From assembly GCA_902774195.1 (NCBI GenBank), contig CACYHM010000040.1, positions 1-8,043 on the forward strand: a stretch of 8,043 nt of DNA, read 5' to 3'. Under the pieces are notes generated by a model that was not told where the DNA came from, made no database searches, and was given only the letters and a program-made list of their open reading frames with translations. The DNA is from an uncultured Eubacteriales bacterium (GTDB taxonomy: Bacteria > Bacillota_A > Clostridia > Peptostreptococcales > Anaerovoracaceae). Shown here in pieces: positions 1 to 6,442 of the stretch (position 1 is the first letter of the stretch; each line of letters opens with the position of its first letter). Both the position numbers and the translations under genes were made by a program.

Positions 1-176
1 GATTCCCTTTTGAAATTCTCAACAAAAGTAGCATCCTTTGTAAATTCAGGCCTCAGTATTTTGACGGCAATGAATCTGTTGAGGAGTTTGTCCTTACCCT
101 TATATACGACAGCCATACCGCCGTCGCCGATCTTCTCTAGAAGCTCGTATCGTCCGGATAGTACTCTGCTCGACAT
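1..176 (-). CDS. prkC: Ser/Thr protein kinase PrkC/Stk1 type, N-terminus only (runs off window)
   Basis: The first 58 codons of a Hanks-type serine/threonine kinase are present; the rest lies beyond base 1. The visible protein starts [17 protein letters not shown]. It contains the ATP-binding glycine loop [11 protein letters not shown] (residues 17-27) and the phosphate-anchoring lysine K39 in the AVKIL motif, matching Lys40 of B. subtilis PrkC. In this family the full protein is a membrane kinase with extracellular PASTA repeats that sense peptidoglycan fragments; those parts cannot be seen here. The ATG at 176 lies only 3 nt after the stop of the cognate phosphatase gene. It has a good ribosome binding site (GGAGG, 189-185, 8-nt spacer) inside that gene's last codons, so the two are probably translationally coupled. 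Kinase identity is secure. The PASTA assignment rests on the prpC-prkC pairing. Confidence 0.93.
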   Translation of the reverse strand, partial: MSSRVLSGRYELLEKIGDGGMAVVYKGKDKLLNRFIAVKILRPEFTKDATFVENFKRE

Positions 177-179
177 TTA

Positions 180-911
180 TCAGTCCTCCAAATCTACGCA
201 AATAACGGAAATATTGTCGTTCCCGCCGTTCTCGTTTGCGATGGCGACGAGGTCACGGACACATTCCGACATATTATCGGATCTTGTAACGATGCCGAGT
301 ATGGACTCGTCATCCACTTCATCATAGAGGCCATCGCTGCAGAGGAGGATCCTGTCGCCTTTTTCGAGCGAAACGCAAAAACAGTCAGGCTCATTGTTGG
401 CATTGGCTCCGATAGCTCTTGTTATCACGTTCTTGCGGGCGTGTATGTGAGCTTCTTCTTTGGTGATGGCTCCCATCTTTACCAGATCATTTACGTAAGT
501 GTGGTCGTCTGTAATCTGCTGGATCATATCATCGTGCATGAGATATACCCTGCTGTCCCCGACGTTGGCGACATACAGCTCGTTATCTCTGACGTACGCG
601 AACGCAAGCGTCGTGGCCATACCTGCATACTGCGGTTTGGCTTCCGAAAGCTTGATTATGAACTGATTCACATAGTTGACGGCTGCTCTGAAGTATCTGA
701 ATATCTCATCACGCGATCCGAGCCATTCCGGCGGATTGTGACGTACGAACTTTTCAAGTGCGTCGAGGGCAGACTGACTGGCGATCTCTCCTGATCTGTT
801 GCCGCCTACTCCGTCAGCCAGCATGAAAAAGCCGACATCGCCGCAGGCTCTTACCGAGTCTTCGTTCGTTGGTCTCCTTCTGCCTCTGTCTGTTATAAAA
901 CCGATATCCAT
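180..911 (-). CDS. prpC: PP2C-family Ser/Thr protein phosphatase (PrpC/Stp)
   Basis: A 243-residue metal-dependent phosphatase that removes phosphates placed by the PrkC kinase encoded immediately downstream; acts in the cytoplasm. All PP2C signature motifs are present: RPTNEDS (14-19, D18), LADGVGGNRSGE (31-42, D33), VGDSRVYL (117-124), LLCSDGLYDE (189-198, D193) and GGNDNIS (229-235, D232). The four aspartates are the expected ligands of the two Mn/Mg ions. Length is normal for bacterial single-domain PP2C. I chose the ATG at 911 because GGAAGG (924-919) lies 7 nt upstream and because the family begins with a short strand before the RxxNED motif. A TTG at 935, overlapping the rsmB stop, would add eight residues but has only a weak ribosome binding site. 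The gene follows rsmB after 20 nt. Confidence 0.96.
   Translation of the reverse strand: MDIGFITDRGRRRPTNEDSVRACGDVGFFMLADGVGGNRSGEIASQSALDALEKFVRHNPPEWLGSRDEIFRYFRAAVNYVNQFIIKLSEAKPQYAGMATTLAFAYVRDNELYVANVGDSRVYLMHDDMIQQITDDHTYVNDLVKMGAITKEEAHIHARKNVITRAIGANANNEPDCFCVSLEKGDRILLCSDGLYDEVDDESILGIVTRSDNMSECVRDLVAIANENGGNDNISVICVDLED
183..190 (-). promoter_or_regulatory. Ribosome binding site of prkC inside prpC
   Basis: On the minus strand GGAGG occupies 189-185, 8 nt before the prkC ATG at 176, within the last sense codons of prpC. The context reads TGATAAATG across stop and start. This placement suggests coupled translation of phosphatase and kinase. Confidence 0.75.
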
Positions 912-918
912 AATAACG

Positions 919-924
919 CCTTCC
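919..924 (-). promoter_or_regulatory. Ribosome binding site that decides the prpC start
   Basis: GGAAGG on the minus strand lies 7 nt before the ATG at 911. The competing TTG at 935 is preceded only by GAGAAAA. This favours the 243-residue protein over the one extended by eight residues. Confidence 0.7.
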
Positions 925-931
925 GTGCTTA

Positions 932-2197
932 TCAATTCGCAGTTTTCTCGATGATACTATAGAAAAATCCTACTTTGCCATTATATGGCAATAGAGTCTC
1001 CATTTCAATGATTCGGGCTGAACTGCCCGTTTTGCTTAACATATCTTTAACAACATTTTCGTTTTCGTTTTTATTGAGAGTGCAGGTAGAGTATTCGACT
1101 CTTCCGCCCTTTCTGACATACGAGAACGCGTTGCCGAGTATTCGGCTCTGCACACTGATCAGGTCACCGTATTTTTCAGGATCAGCGCTTAGCTTTATCT
1201 CGGGTTTACCGGCTATCACTCCGAGTCCCGAGCAAGGCACGTCAGCAAGCACGAAATCGAAATTTTCCGCATATTCAGGTACGAATACAGCCGAATCGCG
1301 CTCAGCCGTCTCAGCTATAACGACTCCTGTGCGCTTCATCGCCGCTTCTATGAGTTCAAGTCTGTGGCGATGGATATCGCAGGCAGTTATACTTCCGTTG
1401 TTTCCCATGAGTTCTGCCATATAGCCGGTCTTGCCGCCCGGTGCTGCGCAAAGGTCGAGGACCCTGCTGCCGGGAGCGGGACTGAGAGCTCTCACAGCTG
1501 TCATCGAAGAAAGACTCTGTATAGAGAAATATCCTTCGCGGAAAAGTCTGCCGCCGGCTATACCGCTTCCGGACACCGAAACAGCTTCCGGGTTCTCGTC
1601 AGATGCCTGCGCTTCGATGCCTTCATCTCTCAGAAGCTTTATAAGACCTTCCCTTGTTGTCTTAAGAGTATTTGTCCTTAAATACAGCTTCTGAGGACTG
1701 TTGAGGGCTTCGGCGATGCGGAATGCCTCTTCGCCGTATTGTTCTGTCAGAAGGGAGAATAAAGGCTCTGGGAATGCATATCTTATGTGCGGTTCCAGAA
1801 GTTCCGGGGCGAACTCATCCCTTCGTCTGATATATGACCTCAGTATGCCGTTCACGAAGCGTTCTGATCCCCTGGCGACGGATCCCGCCAGGCTGACAGC
1901 CTCGTTTACGGCTGCGTGGTCAGGAACGCTGTCCAGCGCGCCGACAGCATACATTCCCATCCTGATTATGATCAGCGGCCGTATTTTGATGCTGTTCACG
2001 CCCTTTTCAGCCAGGCAGTCGATGATATGATCAAGTCTTATCGTATCGCGGAGTGTTCCCTTGGCAAAAGCGCGAACGAAGCTCTCCCGGCAGCCTTTAT
2101 GGCGCGAAACAGCTTCGTTGACAGACATATTTGAATATGCACCCTCGGCATATGTGCCCTTCAGGGCTTCGAATACCGTAAGCCAGTCCCTGTTCAT
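932..2197 (-). CDS. rsmB: 16S rRNA (cytosine(967)-C5)-methyltransferase RsmB
   Basis: A 421-residue S-adenosylmethionine-dependent enzyme that makes m5C967 in 16S rRNA (E. coli numbering). The N-terminal NusB-like RNA-binding domain covers about residues 5-130, including VPDHAAVNEAVSLA and FVNGILR. The methyltransferase domain follows from about 165. Motif I is VLDLCAAPGGKTGYMAEL (246-263). Motif IV is ADVPCSGLG (318-326, C322) and motif VI is YSTCTLNKNENENVV (369-383), where C372 should be the catalytic nucleophile. The NusB domain plus both cysteines separates RsmB from RsmF and other m5C enzymes. Length is close to the E. coli protein (429). ATG 2197 lies 9 nt after the preceding stop, and that stop is part of a modest ribosome binding site (AGGG, 2208-2205). 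In many Firmicutes rlmN comes next; here prpC does. Confidence 0.96.
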   Translation of the reverse strand: MNRDWLTVFEALKGTYAEGAYSNMSVNEAVSRHKGCRESFVRAFAKGTLRDTIRLDHIIDCLAEKGVNSIKIRPLIIIRMGMYAVGALDSVPDHAAVNEAVSLAGSVARGSERFVNGILRSYIRRRDEFAPELLEPHIRYAFPEPLFSLLTEQYGEEAFRIAEALNSPQKLYLRTNTLKTTREGLIKLLRDEGIEAQASDENPEAVSVSGSGIAGGRLFREGYFSIQSLSSMTAVRALSPAPGSRVLDLCAAPGGKTGYMAELMGNNGSITACDIHRHRLELIEAAMKRTGVVIAETAERDSAVFVPEYAENFDFVLADVPCSGLGVIAGKPEIKLSADPEKYGDLISVQSRILGNAFSYVRKGGRVEYSTCTLNKNENENVVKDMLSKTGSSARIIEMETLLPYNGKVGFFYSIIEKTAN

Positions 2198-2206
2198 CCG
2201 GTGTCC

Positions 2207-2908
2207 CTAGTTCCTTCTTGAGATAAGGAGGACCCTGAGCAGGCTGGCCACAGCAGTAGCAAGCGCTGCGACATATGTCATGGCCGCGGCGCGAAGGACC
2301 GTCCTTGATCCTATGTAGTCGTCTTCATTGGCGATCCCGAGAGTCCTGATATTCTCGAGAGCCCTGTTCGACGCATTGAATTCTACCGGCAGAGTCACCA
2401 GGTGGAACAGTATAACGACGAGGAAGCAAAGGACTCCGATGTTGAACATGAAGCTTCCGTACGGTGATGCCGTGGATGCTATAAGTCCGAAGAATATCAG
2501 AGGCCAGGAGACCATCTGCGTGAGATTGACAACTGGCACTATGCCGTTTCTGAAAGCAAGCAGAGCATAATGCTGATCATCCTGTATGGCATGTCCGACC
2601 TCGTGGCATGCGATGCATACCGATGCGACCGAAGGCGAACTGTAAACCTCTCTCGATAGATTGAGGCTCTTTGTACGCGGATCATAATAATTCGTCAGAG
2701 CATTGCCTCCGTTTATCACATTTATGGCAACATTCTCAAGGCCGTTGGCGTTCATCATCCTTCTGGCGGCATCTGCTCCGGTGATCCCAGTGCTTATCCT
2801 TACCTGGGAATATGTCCTGTATGCGTTGTTGATCCTGGACTGGCAGATGAATGTGAATATCATCGCCGGTATCAGTACAAACCAGGAATAATCATAATAG
2901 TAATACAT
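2207..2908 (-). CDS. Membrane zinc metallopeptidase, YugP family (Peptidase_Zn_2)
   Basis: A 233-residue predicted integral membrane protein of the YugP family. The zinc-binding helix HEVGH lies at 102-106 within the conserved CIACHEVGHAIQD context. LPVEF (173-177) probably supplies the third metal ligand (E177), by analogy with the family's conserved VEFxAS motif. Hydrophobic segments, likely membrane-spanning, lie at about 9-23, 124-146, 153-174 and 207-229. The tyrosine-rich N-terminus (MYYYYDYSWF) is typical. The substrate is not established for the family; I do not assign one. The ATG overlaps the fmt stop by one base (TAATG) and has the best ribosome binding site in the window (AGGAGG, 7-nt spacer). 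A peptidase in this position between fmt and rsmB is common in Clostridia and absent from the B. subtilis operon, where yugP lies elsewhere. Family call is firm; function beyond that is unknown. Confidence 0.92.
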   Translation of the reverse strand: MYYYYDYSWFVLIPAMIFTFICQSRINNAYRTYSQVRISTGITGADAARRMMNANGLENVAINVINGGNALTNYYDPRTKSLNLSREVYSSPSVASVCIACHEVGHAIQDDQHYALLAFRNGIVPVVNLTQMVSWPLIFFGLIASTASPYGSFMFNIGVLCFLVVILFHLVTLPVEFNASNRALENIRTLGIANEDDYIGSRTVLRAAAMTYVAALATAVASLLRVLLISRRN

Positions 2909-3849
2909 TATCTTTCCTCCTGTGATCCGAATCTGTCTCCGGCAGAGAGCCTGTGACCTCTCATGAAGTCTCCGGCGCTCATCCTTTTCTTTCCCTGCAG
3001 CTGCTGTTCCAGCACCCTGAGCTTACCTTCGCTGCAGTTTATCGTATAGCTGTTTTTGTCCGTTCTGCTGACGCTGCCCGGAGCTCCGTCCGGCGCTTCA
3101 TCGATGACTTCGGCCTTGTAGAATTTGACCTGCTGTCCGTCCGTATAGCTGTAGCAGGCAGGCCATTCTATGAATGCCCTTATCTTTCTTTCGATCATGT
3201 ATGCCGGCTCACTGAAGTCGGTAAAGCCGTCCGTCTTTTTTATCATGCCGGCGTATGTGGCTCTGCTGTCGTCCTGCGCCTCATATACCGCGGTGCCGTC
3301 TGCGATCGACGGAATGGTAGATGCAAGAAGTTGTGCTCCGGCTTCTGCCAGCACTTCCGAGACCTCATAGAAATCCATTCCCCTGATGTCACAGCTGACT
3401 TTCGAGATCATGTCTCCTGTATCCAGGCCTTCGGCCATTTTCATGATCGTTATGCCTGATACTTCTTTTCCCTCCAGTATCGCGGCGTGCATCGGTGAAG
3501 CTCCCCTCAGCTCAGGGAGCAGTGATCCGTGAACGTTGATACAGCCAAGCGGCGGGATCTCGAGAACAGCAGGCGGCAGTATCTGGCCGAAAGCAGCAAC
3601 GACTATCATGTCAGGAGCCGTCCTTCTGATCCTCTCTATGAGTTCAGGATCCTTTTTTATCCTTACAGGCTGCGCGACTTCAATGCCGTTTGCAACCGCC
3701 AGCTGTTTGATCTCGGAGAGTATCATCTTATTGCGGTTCCCTCTCCTGTCAGGCTGGGTAACTACGAGCGGTATATCGTAGCCTTCATCTATCAATTTTT
3801 GAAGCGAGCTCGCCGCGAAAGCGGGTGTGCCCATGAATACTATTCTCAT
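2908..3849 (-). CDS. fmt: Methionyl-tRNA formyltransferase
   Basis: A 313-residue enzyme that transfers a formyl group from 10-formyltetrahydrofolate to Met-tRNA(fMet), producing the initiator fMet-tRNA. The start MRIVFMGTPAFAASSL is diagnostic. The formyltransferase domain carries the catalytic triad N105 and H107 in INVHGSLLPELRGASP (104-119) and D143 in GLDTGD (141-146), equivalent to E. coli N106/H108/D144. The C-terminal tRNA-contacting domain begins near 205 (IERKIRAFIEWPACYS) and ends with the family hallmark QGKKRMSAGDFMRGHRL. Length matches the family (about 310-315). The gene follows def, the enzyme that later removes the same formyl group, after 23 nt. That gap has only a weak purine-rich ribosome binding site (AGAAGAAAAAG), so its expression may depend partly on translation of def. 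Its TAA overlaps the next ATG by one base. Confidence 0.97.
   Translation of the reverse strand: MRIVFMGTPAFAASSLQKLIDEGYDIPLVVTQPDRRGNRNKMILSEIKQLAVANGIEVAQPVRIKKDPELIERIRRTAPDMIVVAAFGQILPPAVLEIPPLGCINVHGSLLPELRGASPMHAAILEGKEVSGITIMKMAEGLDTGDMISKVSCDIRGMDFYEVSEVLAEAGAQLLASTIPSIADGTAVYEAQDDSRATYAGMIKKTDGFTDFSEPAYMIERKIRAFIEWPACYSYTDGQQVKFYKAEVIDEAPDGAPGSVSRTDKNSYTINCSEGKLRVLEQQLQGKKRMSAGDFMRGHRLSAGDRFGSQEER
2916..2921 (-). promoter_or_regulatory. Strong ribosome binding site of the YugP-family gene
   Basis: A consensus AGGAGG on the minus strand with a 7-nt A-rich spacer to the ATG at 2908. It lies inside the last codons of fmt and is the best match to the anti-Shine-Dalgarno sequence in the window. 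The peptidase may therefore be translated more efficiently than its neighbours. Confidence 0.8.
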
Positions 3850-3872
3850 CGTCTTTTTCTTCTGTGCGTTCC

Positions 3873-4442
3873 TTACTTTCTGCCTTCCCAGATCTCCATG
3901 CTGTCGCCTTCTTCATCATCGGCATGGATCTCGCGGAGTTCTTCGAGCCTGTCGGCATATTCATCAGCAGTCATCATGTCTTTTGCAATATCCGGGTAAA
4001 GAATTCCTTCGAGATGGTCGTATTCGTGGCAGAACACAGTTGCTTCGAATCCTTCGAATTCGTATTCCTGTTCTTTACCGTCGAGATCCGTCGCTTTTAT
4101 CCTGATCTTCATAGGCCTGTCTACAAGACCCATAAAACCAGGCACGGAGAGACATCCTTCTGACGACTCCTGTGTCCCCTCTCTGTATGTTATCTCAGGA
4201 TTGATCATATAATAGATCCTGTTTCTGGTCTCTTCATCCTCGGCATCGACATGAGGCATCGCGATGAAGAATCTTTTCATGATGCCGATCTGAGGAGCAG
4301 CGATACCGACTCCGTCAGCGTCCTTCATGGTCTCTACCATGTCTTCGCATGCTTCCCTGATGCGCGGGGTTATCTGTTTTACCGGTTTGCATTTTTTGGC
4401 GAGTATCTCATCGCCTCTTACTGTGATATTTCTGAGTGCCAT
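3873..4442 (-). CDS. def: Peptide deformylase
   Basis: A 189-residue Fe/Zn metallohydrolase that removes the N-formyl group from nascent proteins at the ribosome exit. All three deformylase motifs are present: GVGIAAPQ (44-51), EGCLS (95-99, metal ligand C97) and HEYDH (139-143, metal ligands H139 and H143, catalytic E140). The residue before the HExxH helix is Cys rather than the Gln of E. coli Def. The motif EGCLSVPG and the length suggest a type 1-like enzyme. After the catalytic core there is a C-terminal extension (about 155-189) that is very acidic near its end (DDEEGD) and is predicted helical in its first half. The ATG lies 14 nt after the priA stop with only a purine-rich leader (AGAAGAGAGAAA), no classical ribosome binding site. 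Clustering with fmt matches the common bacterial def-fmt pair. Confidence 0.97.
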   Translation of the reverse strand: MALRNITVRGDEILAKKCKPVKQITPRIREACEDMVETMKDADGVGIAAPQIGIMKRFFIAMPHVDAEDEETRNRIYYMINPEITYREGTQESSEGCLSVPGFMGLVDRPMKIRIKATDLDGKEQEYEFEGFEATVFCHEYDHLEGILYPDIAKDMMTADEYADRLEELREIHADDEEGDSMEIWEGRK

Positions 4443-4456
4443 TTTCTCTCTTCTGT

Positions 4457-6442
4457 CTAATAAGGATTAACGTCTATTTCTATGAAGGCGGGTGCCTTCA
4501 TCTCTATCATGCGATCGCGGAACCGCATGTATTCTGCGATATATCCGGCTCTGCTTCCCTGAGGCGCTTTTATTATGAATCCCGCTCTTGACCTGCCGTC
4601 TGTCCGCCTTTCGTCAGGCTTCGGTCTCAGTACCTGCGCTCCGTCAGGAGCAGACCTGAGTTCTGTCAGCCTTTGTCTGAATGTCCGGGCATATGACATC
4701 GCGTCATCTTCGTTCTCGGCGCTGAATACCACAGAGATTATATCAGAGTACGGAGGATAATTCATAATGCTTCTGTGAAGCAGCTCGGATTCGTAGAACT
4801 CTTCATAGTCGCCGGCGGCGGCCTCCTTTATTATATCGCTTTCAGGATCGTAGGTCTGTATCAGAACATGGCTTCTGCCGCCTGTCCTGCCGGCTCTTCC
4901 TGCGACCTGGGTTATCAGCTGGAATGTCCGTTCAGAAGACCTGTAATCCGGTATGTTCAGGCTCACATCGGCATTTATGACGCCTACGAGACCCACATTC
5001 CTGAAATCAAGGCCTTTGGCGAGTATCTGGGTCCCTACAAGTATGTCGGTCTTTCCGTTCTGAAAATCCTTTATCACTCTGGTTGAGTCCCCTTCCGAAG
5101 CCACGGTATCGATGTCGAAACGGGCGACCGTTGCATCAGGCCATAGACGTTTGACCTCTTCTTCGACCTTTTCGGTGCCGGCCCCGGCGTATTTGATAAA
5201 TCTGCTGCCGCAGTCCGGACATGTCACCGGAAGCGGGAACTTGCGTCCGCAGTAGTGGCATACCGCCGCGTTCGATGACTTATGATAAGTAAGGGTTATG
5301 CCGCAGTCCGGGCACGTCATCCTGTATCCGCAGTCCGGGCACAGTATCTGAGTCGAAAAGCCCCTCCTGTTCAGGAAGTAGATGACCTGCTCTTTGCGTC
5401 TCAAAGCCTCGCCGGTCTTTGCTGCAAGCTCACGTGATATGACGCTGAGATTGCCTGACGACGCTTCTTTGCACATATCAGTGATCTCAAGCTCGGGCAT
5501 GCGGCTGTCGCCTATGCGCTCATCCATCTCAATAAGCTCGTATACGCCGGTCTTTGCCCTGTAATATGATACTATGCTCGGTGTGGCGCTTCCGAGCACC
5601 AGCACTGCTCCATTTGATGAAACTCTCTTGTATGCGACATCAATGGTCTCGTATTTCGGATTGTGGTCGGATTTGTAGGTGCTCTCATGCTCCTCATCAA
5701 CGATGATGACGCCTATATTCTCAAGCGGAGCGAATACCGACGTCCTGGCTCCGATAACTATCCTTGCTTCTCCCCGCCTTATTCTGAGCCACTCGCGCAG
5801 CCTCTCGGATGTCTTCAGTCTGCTGTGAAGAGTAGCTATTTCGCTGCTGCCGAACCTTGCTCTGAATCGTTCAGCGACCTGGGCAGCCAGCGCTATCTCG
5901 GGCAGGAGAACTATTGCCGTCCTTCCTTCTGAAAGCGCTTTTTCGACGGCCTTCATGTAGACTTCAGTCTTGCCGCTGTTGGTGACGCCTTTTATAAGGA
6001 AGGCCCCTCCTCTGCCGTTTTCCACAGCCGCGCATATCTTCTCCGCTGCATTTCTCTGTCCGGATGTCAGCTCATATCCCGGATCTGCAGGAGCAGCGTC
6101 ATGCGCTGCTTTTGTTTTTGCTTCCCTGCTGCCCTGAACTGAAAACATCTTGAGCCCGTCTATATACTTGGTGCCGTAGCGTTTTCGCATCCAGACTGCG
6201 GTGTCGACCATCTCTTCATTAAGAGATCTCTCTTTGTCGAATGTAACGATGTCCTTTATCTTCGACGTATCGAAAGAAGGTTTTACGCCTGTTCTGACGC
6301 AGTAAGCATCCACGGGTCTCTTCCTGCCGGCGAATGGCACCGTCAGCTTTGCGCCCTTTCTTACTTCGACGGGCGCACTGTATGTGTAGAAGGTGTCCGT
6401 GTAAATGCTCTTATTGTCTATGACTACGTCGATATACTGCAT
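4457..6442 (-). CDS. priA: Primosomal protein N', replication restart helicase PriA (short form)
   Basis: A 661-residue 3'-5' helicase that recognises stalled forks and starts reloading of the replicative helicase. The N-terminal 3'-end-binding domain is residues 1 to about 100. Walker A is GVTNSGKTEVY (152-162, K158), Walker B is VDEEH (248-252), and motif III is LGSATPS (283-289). Eight cysteines (368, 371, 377, 380, 395, 398, 408, 411) form two zinc sites inserted between the helicase lobes. Motif V is GTQILAKGLDF (470-480) and motif VI is QVAGRAGR (512-519). Walker A has Asn155 where PriA proteins usually have Gly (GVTGSGKT). The protein is about 70 residues shorter than E. coli PriA (732), and the missing length falls between about 100 and 125, where the winged-helix domain should be. 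The ATG overlaps the asnA stop (TGATG) and has no visible ribosome binding site, so translation probably reinitiates after asnA. Confidence 0.96.
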   Translation of the reverse strand: MQYIDVVIDNKSIYTDTFYTYSAPVEVRKGAKLTVPFAGRKRPVDAYCVRTGVKPSFDTSKIKDIVTFDKERSLNEEMVDTAVWMRKRYGTKYIDGLKMFSVQGSREAKTKAAHDAAPADPGYELTSGQRNAAEKICAAVENGRGGAFLIKGVTNSGKTEVYMKAVEKALSEGRTAIVLLPEIALAAQVAERFRARFGSSEIATLHSRLKTSERLREWLRIRRGEARIVIGARTSVFAPLENIGVIIVDEEHESTYKSDHNPKYETIDVAYKRVSSNGAVLVLGSATPSIVSYYRAKTGVYELIEMDERIGDSRMPELEITDMCKEASSGNLSVISRELAAKTGEALRRKEQVIYFLNRRGFSTQILCPDCGYRMTCPDCGITLTYHKSSNAAVCHYCGRKFPLPVTCPDCGSRFIKYAGAGTEKVEEEVKRLWPDATVARFDIDTVASEGDSTRVIKDFQNGKTDILVGTQILAKGLDFRNVGLVGVINADVSLNIPDYRSSERTFQLITQVAGRAGRTGGRSHVLIQTYDPESDIIKEAAAGDYEEFYESELLHRSIMNYPPYSDIISVVFSAENEDDAMSYARTFRQRLTELRSAPDGAQVLRPKPDERRTDGRSRAGFIIKAPQGSRAGYIAEYMRFRDRMIEMKAPAFIEIDVNPY

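Noticed and set aside
441..794. A 117-codon plus-strand open frame opposite prpC
   Set aside because: It is a shadow of the conserved PP2C coding sequence with no family resemblance. Similar antisense frames at 975-1424 and 3529-3999 were rejected for the same reason.
5208..5342. Three near-identical 15-bp copies of CCGCAGTCCGGRCAY (5208-5222, 5301-5315, 5328-5342)
   Set aside because: They encode the repeated CPDCG zinc-binding motif of PriA in the same codons; the repetition is explained by the protein and is not a regulatory or mobile repeat.
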